Positions 1 through 7,459 of a stretch of DNA of 27,972 bases are shown piece by piece (the first letter of the stretch is position 1; every line of letters begins with the position of its first letter). The translations under genes and the position numbers were made by a program. Source of the DNA: CAYJLA01 sp964371305 (GTDB lineage: Bacteria; Bacillota_I; Bacilli_A; RFN20; CAG-826); assembly GCA_964371305.1 (NCBI GenBank), contig CAYJLA010000016.1, forward strand, positions 1 through 27,972. Reading direction: 5' to 3'. The notes beneath the pieces are model-generated. The model was not told the origin of the DNA, made no database searches, and saw only the letters and a list, made by a program, of their open reading frames with translations.

Positions 1-419
1 CAATTATCGTTGAAGTAATTTTAGTCATCACACTATTTATTACAAGTCTTATTGGTTCGCTTCTTGGAATCTTGTCTTTTAATTTTTTCGTTGCAGGCGC
101 CTTATTTTTTAGTATATGGTTTTGGTTAGTTATGTTCTTTTTGATAATTTGCAGTATTTGTATGATTATCTATATTTGGAAATACATGTATATTAATACA
201 AAATTACATGAGCAAATATGTATTTGTTTAGGTCGTACACCTAGTATAATTAAAGTTGCGTCCACATCGACAAAAAAACAGGTTTTTAAGGAAATGATAA
301 TTGATGAAAAAAATAAATCTGATGCTAAATCAGACAATTCAAGTGACAGCATAATTAATGGTAAAATAGATGAGGATTTGGAGTTTTTAGAAAAAATGAA
401 AAAAACATATACAAAATAA
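1..419 (+). CDS. 3' part of an unrecognised membrane protein
   Basis: The reading frame is open from the left edge (first full codon at 3) and ends with TAA at 417-419, giving 138 visible residues, so the true start lies outside the window. The first ~65 residues are almost wholly hydrophobic, enough for two or three membrane helices. They are followed by a cytoplasmic-looking hydrophilic tail rich in Lys, Asp, Ser and Glu. An internal TTG at 72 could be read as a start but has no Shine-Dalgarno and falls inside the hydrophobic stretch, so I do not use it. I recognise no family. A terminator follows at 474-495, so this gene belongs to the unit upstream and not to the maltodextrin locus. Confidence 0.7.
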   Translation, partial: IIVEVILVITLFITSLIGSLLGILSFNFFVAGALFFSIWFWLVMFFLIICSICMIIYIWKYMYINTKLHEQICICLGRTPSIIKVASTSTKKQVFKEMIIDEKNKSDAKSDNSSDSIINGKIDEDLEFLEKMKKTYTK

Positions 420-473
420 CAAGTCGCTTAAGTGTATTTATTAATTTGATTCAACGATAAGAAATGTATTTAC

Positions 474-495
474 AAGGGGTTAATTCCCCCTTTTT
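474..495 (+). terminator. Rho-independent terminator after the partial membrane gene
   Basis: An A-A-G-G-G-G / C-C-C-C-T-T stem with a short AT loop is followed by a run of T. It separates the upstream gene from the malE-like gene. Confidence 0.75.
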
Positions 496-523
496 ATATC
501 TTTATTTCTAATTCTGCAATTAT

Positions 524-553
524 TTGTTGCTTGATAGCGGTTACATATATTAT
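524..553 (+). promoter_or_regulatory. Probable sigma-A promoter of the malE-like gene
   Basis: TTGTTG at 524-529 and TATTAT at 548-553 are separated by 18 bp, about 75 bp upstream of the malE-like start. The region is AT-rich, so other -10 choices (TATTAT at 551-556) are possible. The cre-like operator at 531-545 lies between the two boxes. Confidence 0.5.
531..545 (+). promoter_or_regulatory. cre-like operator (CcpA/LacI family) upstream of malE
   Basis: TTGATAGCGGTTACA matches 13 of 15 positions of the Gram-positive cre consensus WTGWAARCGYTWWCW, including the central CG. It sits inside the promoter, where binding of CcpA or a MalR-type LacI regulator would repress. The related, perfect site at 13759-13773 in the same locus supports the call. 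The regulator itself is not in the window. Confidence 0.6.
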
Positions 554-630
554 TATTAATATAGATTAAACAAATGCAATAAAGATCGTCATCATTACAT
601 GGGACGAATATTTAGAAAGGAGATTGTTAT

Positions 631-1908
631 ATGTTTAAAAACAATAAATTACTTGTTGTTGCGTCAGTTGCTTTAGTTTCTGTTATGGTAACTGCATGTG
701 GAGCTGAACCAACAGGTAGTGATGATTCAAAGTATGAAGATGAAATTACACTTAAAGTTTGGTGTGCTCCTGAAGAAACTGAATTAATGAAGGGAACTTA
801 TCTTGATGGATATCAAGCAATGAACCCAACTACAAAAATTAATTTAGAAGTTACTGGTGTTGCTGAAGGCGAAGCCGCTTCATCTGCTAGCCAAAACAAT
901 CTTGAAGCTGCCGATGTTATCGCGTTCGTTGACGATAACATTAAACCATTATTAACATCTGGATTCTTAGCACCTATTACTGGAACATTGAAAGCAAATG
1001 TAATTGAAAATTCAATTCCATGGACAGTAGATGCAGCATCTATCGAAGAAGATGGTAATGATGTATTATATGGTATTCCTCAAACTAGTGATAATGGCTA
1101 TTTCTTATATTATGATAAGTCTGTAATTAGTGATGAACAAGCAAAATCATTCGAAACAGTTGCTGCTACAGCAAAAGCTGCTGGTAAAAAATTCTTCTTC
1201 GATATTACTAATGGATACTATATCCCGGCTTTCTTCCAAGCCGCAGGTGGAGAAATTGCATATAACGCTTCTACAAACGTACAAGAAATCAATTATAATA
1301 ATCCTGGTTTAGGTAATGTTGTATTTGATAAATTATATGATTTTTATGGATCAGATAATTATGGTGCAACTATGCAAAATGGTGACGATACAGTCGTTAC
1401 ATCCGGTTTTGCTGATGGTTCTATCGTAGCTGGTATTACTGGTTTATGGAATTCAAAAGCTATTAAAGCTTCATTAGGCGATGATTATGGTATAGTCAAA
1501 TTACCAACATTTGATTTCGGAGGAGATATTGGTGTTAAAAACTTATATTCTCTTATGGGAGCGAAATTAGTTGGTATAAAAGCTTCTTCCAGAGTATTAA
1601 ATCATGCAATCTTATTTGCAAATCATATTACTACTGAACAAGCTCAACTTCAAAGATTTGAAGAAAGAGGAACAAAACCTGCAAATGCTGAAGCTTCTAG
1701 TAGTGCTGCAGTACTCGCAAGTGCTGAATTAGCAGTTTTATCAAGTCAAGAAGAATATTCAACTTCTCAAGCTAGTGCTTGTGGACCTAACTTCTGGGAT
1801 CCATTACAATCTGTTGGTGATTACATAGTTAATCAAACAAAAGATGGATTAACATCTCAAGAAATTATGGATCAAGCGGTCAGTTCAATTAAAGCTACTG
1901 ACGTATAA
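631..1908 (+). CDS. malE: Maltodextrin-type ABC transporter substrate-binding lipoprotein (MalE-like)
   Basis: A 425-residue family 1 extracellular solute-binding protein, of usual length. It starts with a basic n-region, a hydrophobic core and a lipobox ending in V-T-A-C (Cys23), so it should be a lipid-anchored surface receptor that hands sugar to MalF/MalG. The ATG has a good Shine-Dalgarno (AAAGGAG at 616-622). Maltose or maltodextrin specificity is inferred from the following permease, amylase and pullulanase genes; the fold alone would also fit other oligosaccharides. It is first in the locus, behind a promoter with a cre-like operator. A terminator-like hairpin directly after it would let it be made in excess over the permease. 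The C-terminal third is Ala/Ser-rich. Confidence 0.87.
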   Translation: MFKNNKLLVVASVALVSVMVTACGAEPTGSDDSKYEDEITLKVWCAPEETELMKGTYLDGYQAMNPTTKINLEVTGVAEGEAASSASQNNLEAADVIAFVDDNIKPLLTSGFLAPITGTLKANVIENSIPWTVDAASIEEDGNDVLYGIPQTSDNGYFLYYDKSVISDEQAKSFETVAATAKAAGKKFFFDITNGYYIPAFFQAAGGEIAYNASTNVQEINYNNPGLGNVVFDKLYDFYGSDNYGATMQNGDDTVVTSGFADGSIVAGITGLWNSKAIKASLGDDYGIVKLPTFDFGGDIGVKNLYSLMGAKLVGIKASSRVLNHAILFANHITTEQAQLQRFEERGTKPANAEASSSAAVLASAELAVLSSQEEYSTSQASACGPNFWDPLQSVGDYIVNQTKDGLTSQEIMDQAVSSIKATDV

Positions 1909-1915
1909 TAGTAAT

Positions 1916-1943
1916 AAGGACAAGTTTTAAACTTGTCCTTTTT
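1916..1943 (+). terminator. Hairpin between malE and malF (partial terminator)
   Basis: A perfect 12-bp inverted repeat (A-A-G-G-A-C-A-A-G-T-T-T and its complement, 1916-1940) is followed by a T run. I see no promoter between it and malF, so it probably acts as an attenuating terminator or a 3' mRNA stabiliser that keeps binding-protein mRNA above permease mRNA. Confidence 0.75.
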
Positions 1944-1996
1944 CTTTATTGTAAATCACAATCCTTAGAATAAAGAAAAAGGAAGAAGGAATAATT

Positions 1997-4939
1997 ATGA
2001 CAATAAAAATGAAAAATATAATTAGGTTAACGCTGTGGTTATTGATTATTGCATCTTTAGTCTTACTAATTGTATCGACAACGATGTCTGTGCAAATAGG
2101 TGAACAGATTTTTAAAGGTGAAGTAGTTGAAACTGCGGATTCCTATTTAGTTACAAATATTTTACTCGCAATCGGTTTAGCGGTCTTGATCGCTTCTACT
2201 ATTGGAGTATTATTTTATGAAAAAATAAAAACTAAGTTGCATGGAGTTTTACTTGGAGTTATTGTTTGTTGTGGAAATCCGTTTGCCGGTATTATGATGA
2301 TAATACAACAAACAAGTGAATATCCTGTTAATGCCCAATCAACCGAACAGATGTCTATTTTGGAAGATATATTAATTAATGCACAAGAATTATTAATGCG
2401 TGCATTAACTTGGATAGGGGTGTTCTTATTAGATATCGTTAAGTCACTTGGAATTGTAATAGTAAGCATATTTAAAGCCATAGGATATATTTGTAGAGGA
2501 ATTTACAATTATATAAGACATTTTATTAGAAGAGTACAAGAGTTTGAATTAGACGGATATTTATCTCATATATTAATGGGGTACACTCATATAAAAAACA
2601 AACAGTATGCAAACGGTATATTTTATTTACTTGTTGAAATAGCGTTCCCAATCTTATTCTTTACTTTAGTGTTATATGATAATGGCAATGTTAGATATAC
2701 ATTATTTACTGCAATGACATTACTTACATCACTTGGAACGATCAAAACTTATGATAACGAGCCATGTGATCCATTTATACAATCTTGTGATGACTATGTA
2801 TTAAGAGTATTTGGTGATGAATCTTTCTTGATTATGTTATATGGTATTGTGGGCATAATCTTATTAGTTGGATTTATATATCTTTGGAACAAAAATCTTC
2901 AATCTGCGTATAATATTAATAAAATGAACAAAAATCGTTCATATATTAAAGCTTATGAAAGTCAAATTTTTGCAATTGATAATTCTTTTGAAATAATTAA
3001 TGATATTAGAACATCAGAAAATGATGGAATTTCATTTAATGAACTTGTTAATAAAAAATATGGATGGAATAGTTTATCTGCAAGTTATGTAAAACAATTA
3101 AAGTTAAGTAAAAGTACTAACTCTGTAGTGTTGTTCATGAACAAAATTTCGTCTTCAATTAGTGAGATGTTTGATAAATTATGTATTTGTGTCACTAATT
3201 TAATAACTAAACAGAAAAAAGTATATGTTAAACCATCTGCTTTAGAAATTGAAAAAAAGAGACTAGACAATTTAAGAAGTGATGCTGTAATGAATTTAAC
3301 TTTGCAACACAGAAATTTCGATAGATTTAATTCTTACGATGAGGTTGTACATAATAAATCTAGAATTATATATCATATCGAAAATTTACAAGAAACAATG
3401 AGAGTAGCTAATTTTGAACAAATGTTACAACAAGAGGAAATTGTTGCTTTGGGTAGGAAATTATCTAAAATTGACACTAATATTTTTAGAAGTCAGCAAA
3501 TTATTAAACACGCTAAAAACATCGATGATTTAAAAGAGTTGTTAGCGTATGATGAATGCTCAATTGTTGGTGCAAAAGCTAGAAAAAATCATTTCAGAGA
3601 TATAATGATAGAAAAATTAGCATATGACAGTGGTTGCGCTAATTATATTATCGATTCTTTATTAGATAAAGATGGAAATATTGAATCAGAAAATAAATTG
3701 AAAATTATTATAGAGGCAAATACTAGAGAAATCAATAAGAGACTTCCAAAAGATTTACGAATTGTTTTTGCAACTAGATTGGTTGCTGCTTATGGTTATT
3801 CATTTGATTTTGCAAAAGAAGTTGCGAAAATTTTAATGGATAAAAGAAGTATTAAACCTAGAGAAGATCTTAACCCAACACTTGAAGCGACTAAAAATGA
3901 ACTACAATTATTTATTGAAGCTCACCCTGATAAAGATGCTCCAAGAAGCGCATCATTTAAACAACAGGTAGCAGAGTTACTAAATGAAAAGTTCTCAATA
4001 ACAGTGTTGTTATTGCCAACTATTGGAGTTGTTATATTTACTATTGTTCCTCTAATATTTATGATATTAGTTGCATTTACAAACTTCAATTCGGATCATC
4101 AACCTCCATTGAATTTATTCACTTGGGTTGGGTTTGATAACTTTATAGAATTATTTAGTGGTGGTATTGCTGAATCTTCAAAATTACCTAATACATTAAT
4201 TTCATTAACTACTTGGACTATTATTTGGGCGATATTCGCTACATTCACTAACTATATTTTTGGTATGGTGCTTGCTCTTATCATTAATAGAAAAGGTATT
4301 AGATTGAAAAAACTATGGAGAACAGTATTTGTAATTACAATTGCAATTCCTCAATTTATTACTTTGCTCGTTATTTCTCGTTTATTAGCAGACACCGGTC
4401 CATTAGTATCTGCTCTAGCTGAATTGGTTGGTGATCCTGAATTAAAACTAAGGTTATTAAGTGATACATCATTTAATGGATTACTTCCTAGAATTATGGT
4501 TATCGTTGTTAATCTTTGGGTTGGTATGCCTTATACAATGCTTATGACTTCAGGTATATTGATGAATATTCCTGAAGACTTATATGAATCAGCTAGAATT
4601 GATGGCGCTAGTTCAAATACACAATTTTGGAAAATCACATTACCATACATGTTATTTGTAACTGGACCATATTTAATAACATCGTTTGTCGGTAACATTA
4701 ATAACTTCGGCGTTATATTCTTCTTAACTGGTGGAGGGCCTGCTGATAATGCATTATATGAAGCAGGTAAGACGGATTTGCTTATTACATGGTTATATAA
4801 ACTGACCGTTACGGCACCAGAAAAACAGTATGCACTAGCGTCAACTATTGGTATATTCGTATTTATAGTTTGCTCATTTATTTCAATTATTATGTACTCA
4901 AAGACAGGTGCAGTAACTAAAGAGGAGGATTTCCAATAA
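1997..4939 (+). CDS. malF: Oversized MalF-like maltodextrin permease with large N-terminal and cytoplasmic additions
   Basis: 980 residues, about twice a Firmicutes MalF. The C-terminal ~315 residues (about 667-980) are a normal binding-protein-dependent permease domain with six membrane helices and the EAA loop (860-883, with A-R-I-D-G-A and I-T-L-P) that docks the ATPase. Residues ~185-305 resemble the N-terminal module of Firmicutes MalF/GanP proteins: a K-Q-Y-x-x-G-I-F-Y-L-L-V-E-I segment followed by a G-I-V-G-I-I-L-L helix and N-L-Q-S-A-Y. Two additions are unusual. Residues 1-183 hold three to four extra membrane or amphipathic helices. Residues ~305-660 are a Lys/Glu/Asn-rich, mostly helical soluble segment where relatives have only a short linker. 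I recognise no family in the insertion. The reading frame is unbroken. It has a purine-rich RBS and overlaps malG by one base. The C-terminal call is secure; the role of the additions is unknown. Confidence 0.88.
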   Translation: MTIKMKNIIRLTLWLLIIASLVLLIVSTTMSVQIGEQIFKGEVVETADSYLVTNILLAIGLAVLIASTIGVLFYEKIKTKLHGVLLGVIVCCGNPFAGIMMIIQQTSEYPVNAQSTEQMSILEDILINAQELLMRALTWIGVFLLDIVKSLGIVIVSIFKAIGYICRGIYNYIRHFIRRVQEFELDGYLSHILMGYTHIKNKQYANGIFYLLVEIAFPILFFTLVLYDNGNVRYTLFTAMTLLTSLGTIKTYDNEPCDPFIQSCDDYVLRVFGDESFLIMLYGIVGIILLVGFIYLWNKNLQSAYNINKMNKNRSYIKAYESQIFAIDNSFEIINDIRTSENDGISFNELVNKKYGWNSLSASYVKQLKLSKSTNSVVLFMNKISSSISEMFDKLCICVTNLITKQKKVYVKPSALEIEKKRLDNLRSDAVMNLTLQHRNFDRFNSYDEVVHNKSRIIYHIENLQETMRVANFEQMLQQEEIVALGRKLSKIDTNIFRSQQIIKHAKNIDDLKELLAYDECSIVGAKARKNHFRDIMIEKLAYDSGCANYIIDSLLDKDGNIESENKLKIIIEANTREINKRLPKDLRIVFATRLVAAYGYSFDFAKEVAKILMDKRSIKPREDLNPTLEATKNELQLFIEAHPDKDAPRSASFKQQVAELLNEKFSITVLLLPTIGVVIFTIVPLIFMILVAFTNFNSDHQPPLNLFTWVGFDNFIELFSGGIAESSKLPNTLISLTTWTIIWAIFATFTNYIFGMVLALIINRKGIRLKKLWRTVFVITIAIPQFITLLVISRLLADTGPLVSALAELVGDPELKLRLLSDTSFNGLLPRIMVIVVNLWVGMPYTMLMTSGILMNIPEDLYESARIDGASSNTQFWKITLPYMLFVTGPYLITSFVGNINNFGVIFFLTGGGPADNALYEAGKTDLLITWLYKLTVTAPEKQYALASTIGIFVFIVCSFISIIMYSKTGAVTKEEDFQ

Positions 4940-5826
4940 TGATAAAATCAAATAAAAACATTCGTTTAGTTACGAATATAATCATATATGTTGTTTTAAC
5001 TTTAGCTTCTATTATTTGGTTATTCCCGATATTTTGGTTAGTTATGCAGTCATTTGGTGGCGGCTTAAATGAATCAAGTAGTATTATACCAGATACATTA
5101 TCTTTCAATAATTATATTGGTCTTTGGACAAATACATATTTAGACCCTTTGGATGGAGTTTGGAAAGAAAGCGTCTTTAATTTCCCGCAAACAATTCTAA
5201 ATACACTTATAGTAGCTGTATTTACATCGTTGTTTTGTACGATTTTGACTTTATTGTCAGCATTTGCGTTTTCAAGACTAAGATTTAAGTCTAGACAACC
5301 AATGATGAAAACAATTCTTGTATTAGGCATGTTTCCTGGCTTTTTAGGTATGATTATTCTTTACTGGATGTTAAATTCAGTTGAACTTACTGGTACTTTA
5401 GCTGGATTGATTATTGTTTATTCAGCTGGTTCAGGTATGGGTTATTACATTTCTAAGGGTTTCTTCGATACAATATCAAAGTCGATTGACGAAGCTGCAA
5501 TTGTCGATGGTTGTTCAAGATTCCAAGTGTTTACAAAAATTACCTTACCTCTTTCAAAACCAATCATTATTTATACAATTCTTACTTCATTTATGGGTCC
5601 TTGGGGCGACTACATATTCGCTTCATACTTATTTACAGGAACAGAGATGCATGAAAGAACTGTAGCTGTTGTTTTATACAGCATGCTTCATAGAGATTAT
5701 GCCGCGAACTATTATGGACAATTCTTTGCAGGGGCAGTTTGTATAGGGATTCCAATTACCTTACTATTTATCTTCTTACAAAAATATTATGTAAGTGGTG
5801 TTACTGGCGGAGCCGTAAAGGGCTAA
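4939..5826 (+). CDS. malG: MalG-like maltodextrin ABC permease
   Basis: A 295-residue inner-membrane permease subunit that pairs with MalF. There are six predicted helices; the first is at ~11-38. The EAA loop lies at 184-204 (D-E-A-A-I-V-D-G-C ... I-T-L-P), with Cys where Ala is usual after D-G. Length and layout are normal for the family. The ATG overlaps the malF stop by one base, and an AGGAGG (4923-4928) inside the end of malF lies at good distance, so the two should be translationally coupled at 1:1. No MalK or MsmK ATPase gene follows. The next gene is a glycosidase that starts 2 bp after this stop. Confidence 0.93.
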   Translation: MIKSNKNIRLVTNIIIYVVLTLASIIWLFPIFWLVMQSFGGGLNESSSIIPDTLSFNNYIGLWTNTYLDPLDGVWKESVFNFPQTILNTLIVAVFTSLFCTILTLLSAFAFSRLRFKSRQPMMKTILVLGMFPGFLGMIILYWMLNSVELTGTLAGLIIVYSAGSGMGYYISKGFFDTISKSIDEAAIVDGCSRFQVFTKITLPLSKPIIIYTILTSFMGPWGDYIFASYLFTGTEMHERTVAVVLYSMLHRDYAANYYGQFFAGAVCIGIPITLLFIFLQKYYVSGVTGGAVKG

Positions 5827-5827
5827 T

Positions 5828-7441
5828 ATGAATAAAATTTTAACTTTTTTATCATTGAGTATATTAGTTTTAGGGGTGACTTCTTGTAATCCTACAACCA
5901 CTTCTTCTTCGCTAGATGACAATTGGTCATATAATATTGATGAAACAATTTCTAATGCAGGTTCAACCGCAAAATATGAAATATATGTTCGTAGTTTTTA
6001 TGATAGCGACGGAAATGGTATAGGCGATTTTGGCGGTTTAGCTGAAAAAATGTCATACATTAAACAAATGGGCTTTGGTGGAGTATGGTTAATGCCAATA
6101 ATGAAAGGTAGCAGCGAACACAAATATGATGTCGTCGATTATTACGATACAGATCCAGAGTATGGCAGTTTAAGTGACTTTGATGAAATGATTGAAGTGG
6201 CAAACGAAAACAATGTAGAAATATATATAGATTTAGTTGTTAATCATTCTTCTAAGGAAAATGAATGGTTCTTACAAAGTGCAAGAGATTATGCTACTTA
6301 TAACACTTCGTCAACTAGTAAAAAAGATTGGTATAATTGGTCGCCAACTTCTCAAACAGGATATCATTACAATGATGTAGCTAATGCATATTATGAAGGA
6401 AGATTTTCTGATTGGATGCCTGATTTAAATTTGAATAATGCTCAAGTAAGAGATGAAATTGTAAAATTGTGCAAATTTTGGATTGATCGTGGTGTCAAAG
6501 GTTTTAGATTAGATGGGGTTGAATATTATTATTACGGTTCTCCTGGTTCTAATAGGGAATTTCTTACTTGGTTTCAATCAGAAATGTTAGAAATCGATTC
6601 AAGCATATACATAGTTGGTGAAGCATGGGATAGTAGTAGTACAAGCTTAGCTAGATATTATGAAGTTCCTAATACCACGTTTTTTGATTTTAATTATGCA
6701 GCAGGCATGGGCAATGGTTTTGTTTCATCAGTTAATTCTCAATTAGGAAACGCTATGAGCGAAAGATATTCTAATTATATTAATAATTACGTTAAATCAT
6801 ATGGAGAAGACAGATATACATCTCCTTTTGCCACAAATCATGATATGAACCGCTTATCTCATATGAGTAGTGAACTTCAAAATAAGGCTATTGCAAGTTT
6901 TTACTTACTTCTTCCAGGAACACCTTATGTTTATTATGGAGAAGAAATAAGAATGATTGGTTATAGAAAAGTTGGATCTAATACTGACGCTGATAGAAGG
7001 CTGCCTTTTATTTGGAGCGAACATAATAAGTTAGGTCAAACAACTATGTTATCAGCGGCTTCTACGTCCGAAGAAGATCAAGTTAAACTCGGTGCTCTTG
7101 ATAATTTGTTAATAGCTGATAGTGTTACAAATCATTATAGAAAAGTTATTTCTTTGAGAAATAAATATCCATTTATATTCGACTGCGAAATGAAAAATAT
7201 GACATTTAAATTAGGTCAAGGTCAAACAGCTACTAGCATTGCAGGTTTTTCTTATAAAAGCGATGAAGGTAACATAATCGTCTTACATAATACAAGTGAT
7301 ATTGTGCAAGAAGTGACTTTAAATGGCGCAGCCAATTCGATATTGGAACAAATTGCTACAAGTAAAATAAACGCTTCTATTGATGAAGATGTATTAACTA
7401 TTCATCCATATAGTAGTGTTATACTAAATAACTTAAAATAA
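5828..7441 (+). CDS. Surface lipoprotein alpha-amylase/neopullulanase-like glycosidase (GH13)
   Basis: 537 residues with a lipoprotein signal (lipobox G-V-T-S-C, Cys20) and a Thr/Ser linker, then a GH13 (beta/alpha)8 barrel. The early D-G-N-G-I-G-D-F-G-G-L motif is at 61-71. The four conserved regions are region I D-L-V-V-N-H (135-140), region II G-F-R-L-D-G (nucleophile Asp229), region III V-G-E-A-W (acid/base Glu265) and region IV T-N-H-D (stabiliser Asp339). All catalytic residues are present. The last ~90 residues form the usual beta-rich C domain. It probably hydrolyses alpha-1,4 links of maltodextrins outside the membrane, making substrate for MalE. Alpha-amylase, maltogenic amylase and neopullulanase activities cannot be told apart by eye. 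The start lies 2 bp after malG with only a weak RBS, suggesting coupled translation. Confidence 0.9.
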   Translation: MNKILTFLSLSILVLGVTSCNPTTTSSSLDDNWSYNIDETISNAGSTAKYEIYVRSFYDSDGNGIGDFGGLAEKMSYIKQMGFGGVWLMPIMKGSSEHKYDVVDYYDTDPEYGSLSDFDEMIEVANENNVEIYIDLVVNHSSKENEWFLQSARDYATYNTSSTSKKDWYNWSPTSQTGYHYNDVANAYYEGRFSDWMPDLNLNNAQVRDEIVKLCKFWIDRGVKGFRLDGVEYYYYGSPGSNREFLTWFQSEMLEIDSSIYIVGEAWDSSSTSLARYYEVPNTTFFDFNYAAGMGNGFVSSVNSQLGNAMSERYSNYINNYVKSYGEDRYTSPFATNHDMNRLSHMSSELQNKAIASFYLLLPGTPYVYYGEEIRMIGYRKVGSNTDADRRLPFIWSEHNKLGQTTMLSAASTSEEDQVKLGALDNLLIADSVTNHYRKVISLRNKYPFIFDCEMKNMTFKLGQGQTATSIAGFSYKSDEGNIIVLHNTSDIVQEVTLNGAANSILEQIATSKINASIDEDVLTIHPYSSVILNNLK

Positions 7442-7459
7442 TAAACAAAGGAGAAAACA

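Noticed and set aside
5112..5330. Minus-strand and alternate-frame ORFs of 60-130 codons inside the long genes
   Set aside because: They are shadows of strong genes, without promoters, ribosome sites or recognisable protein features.
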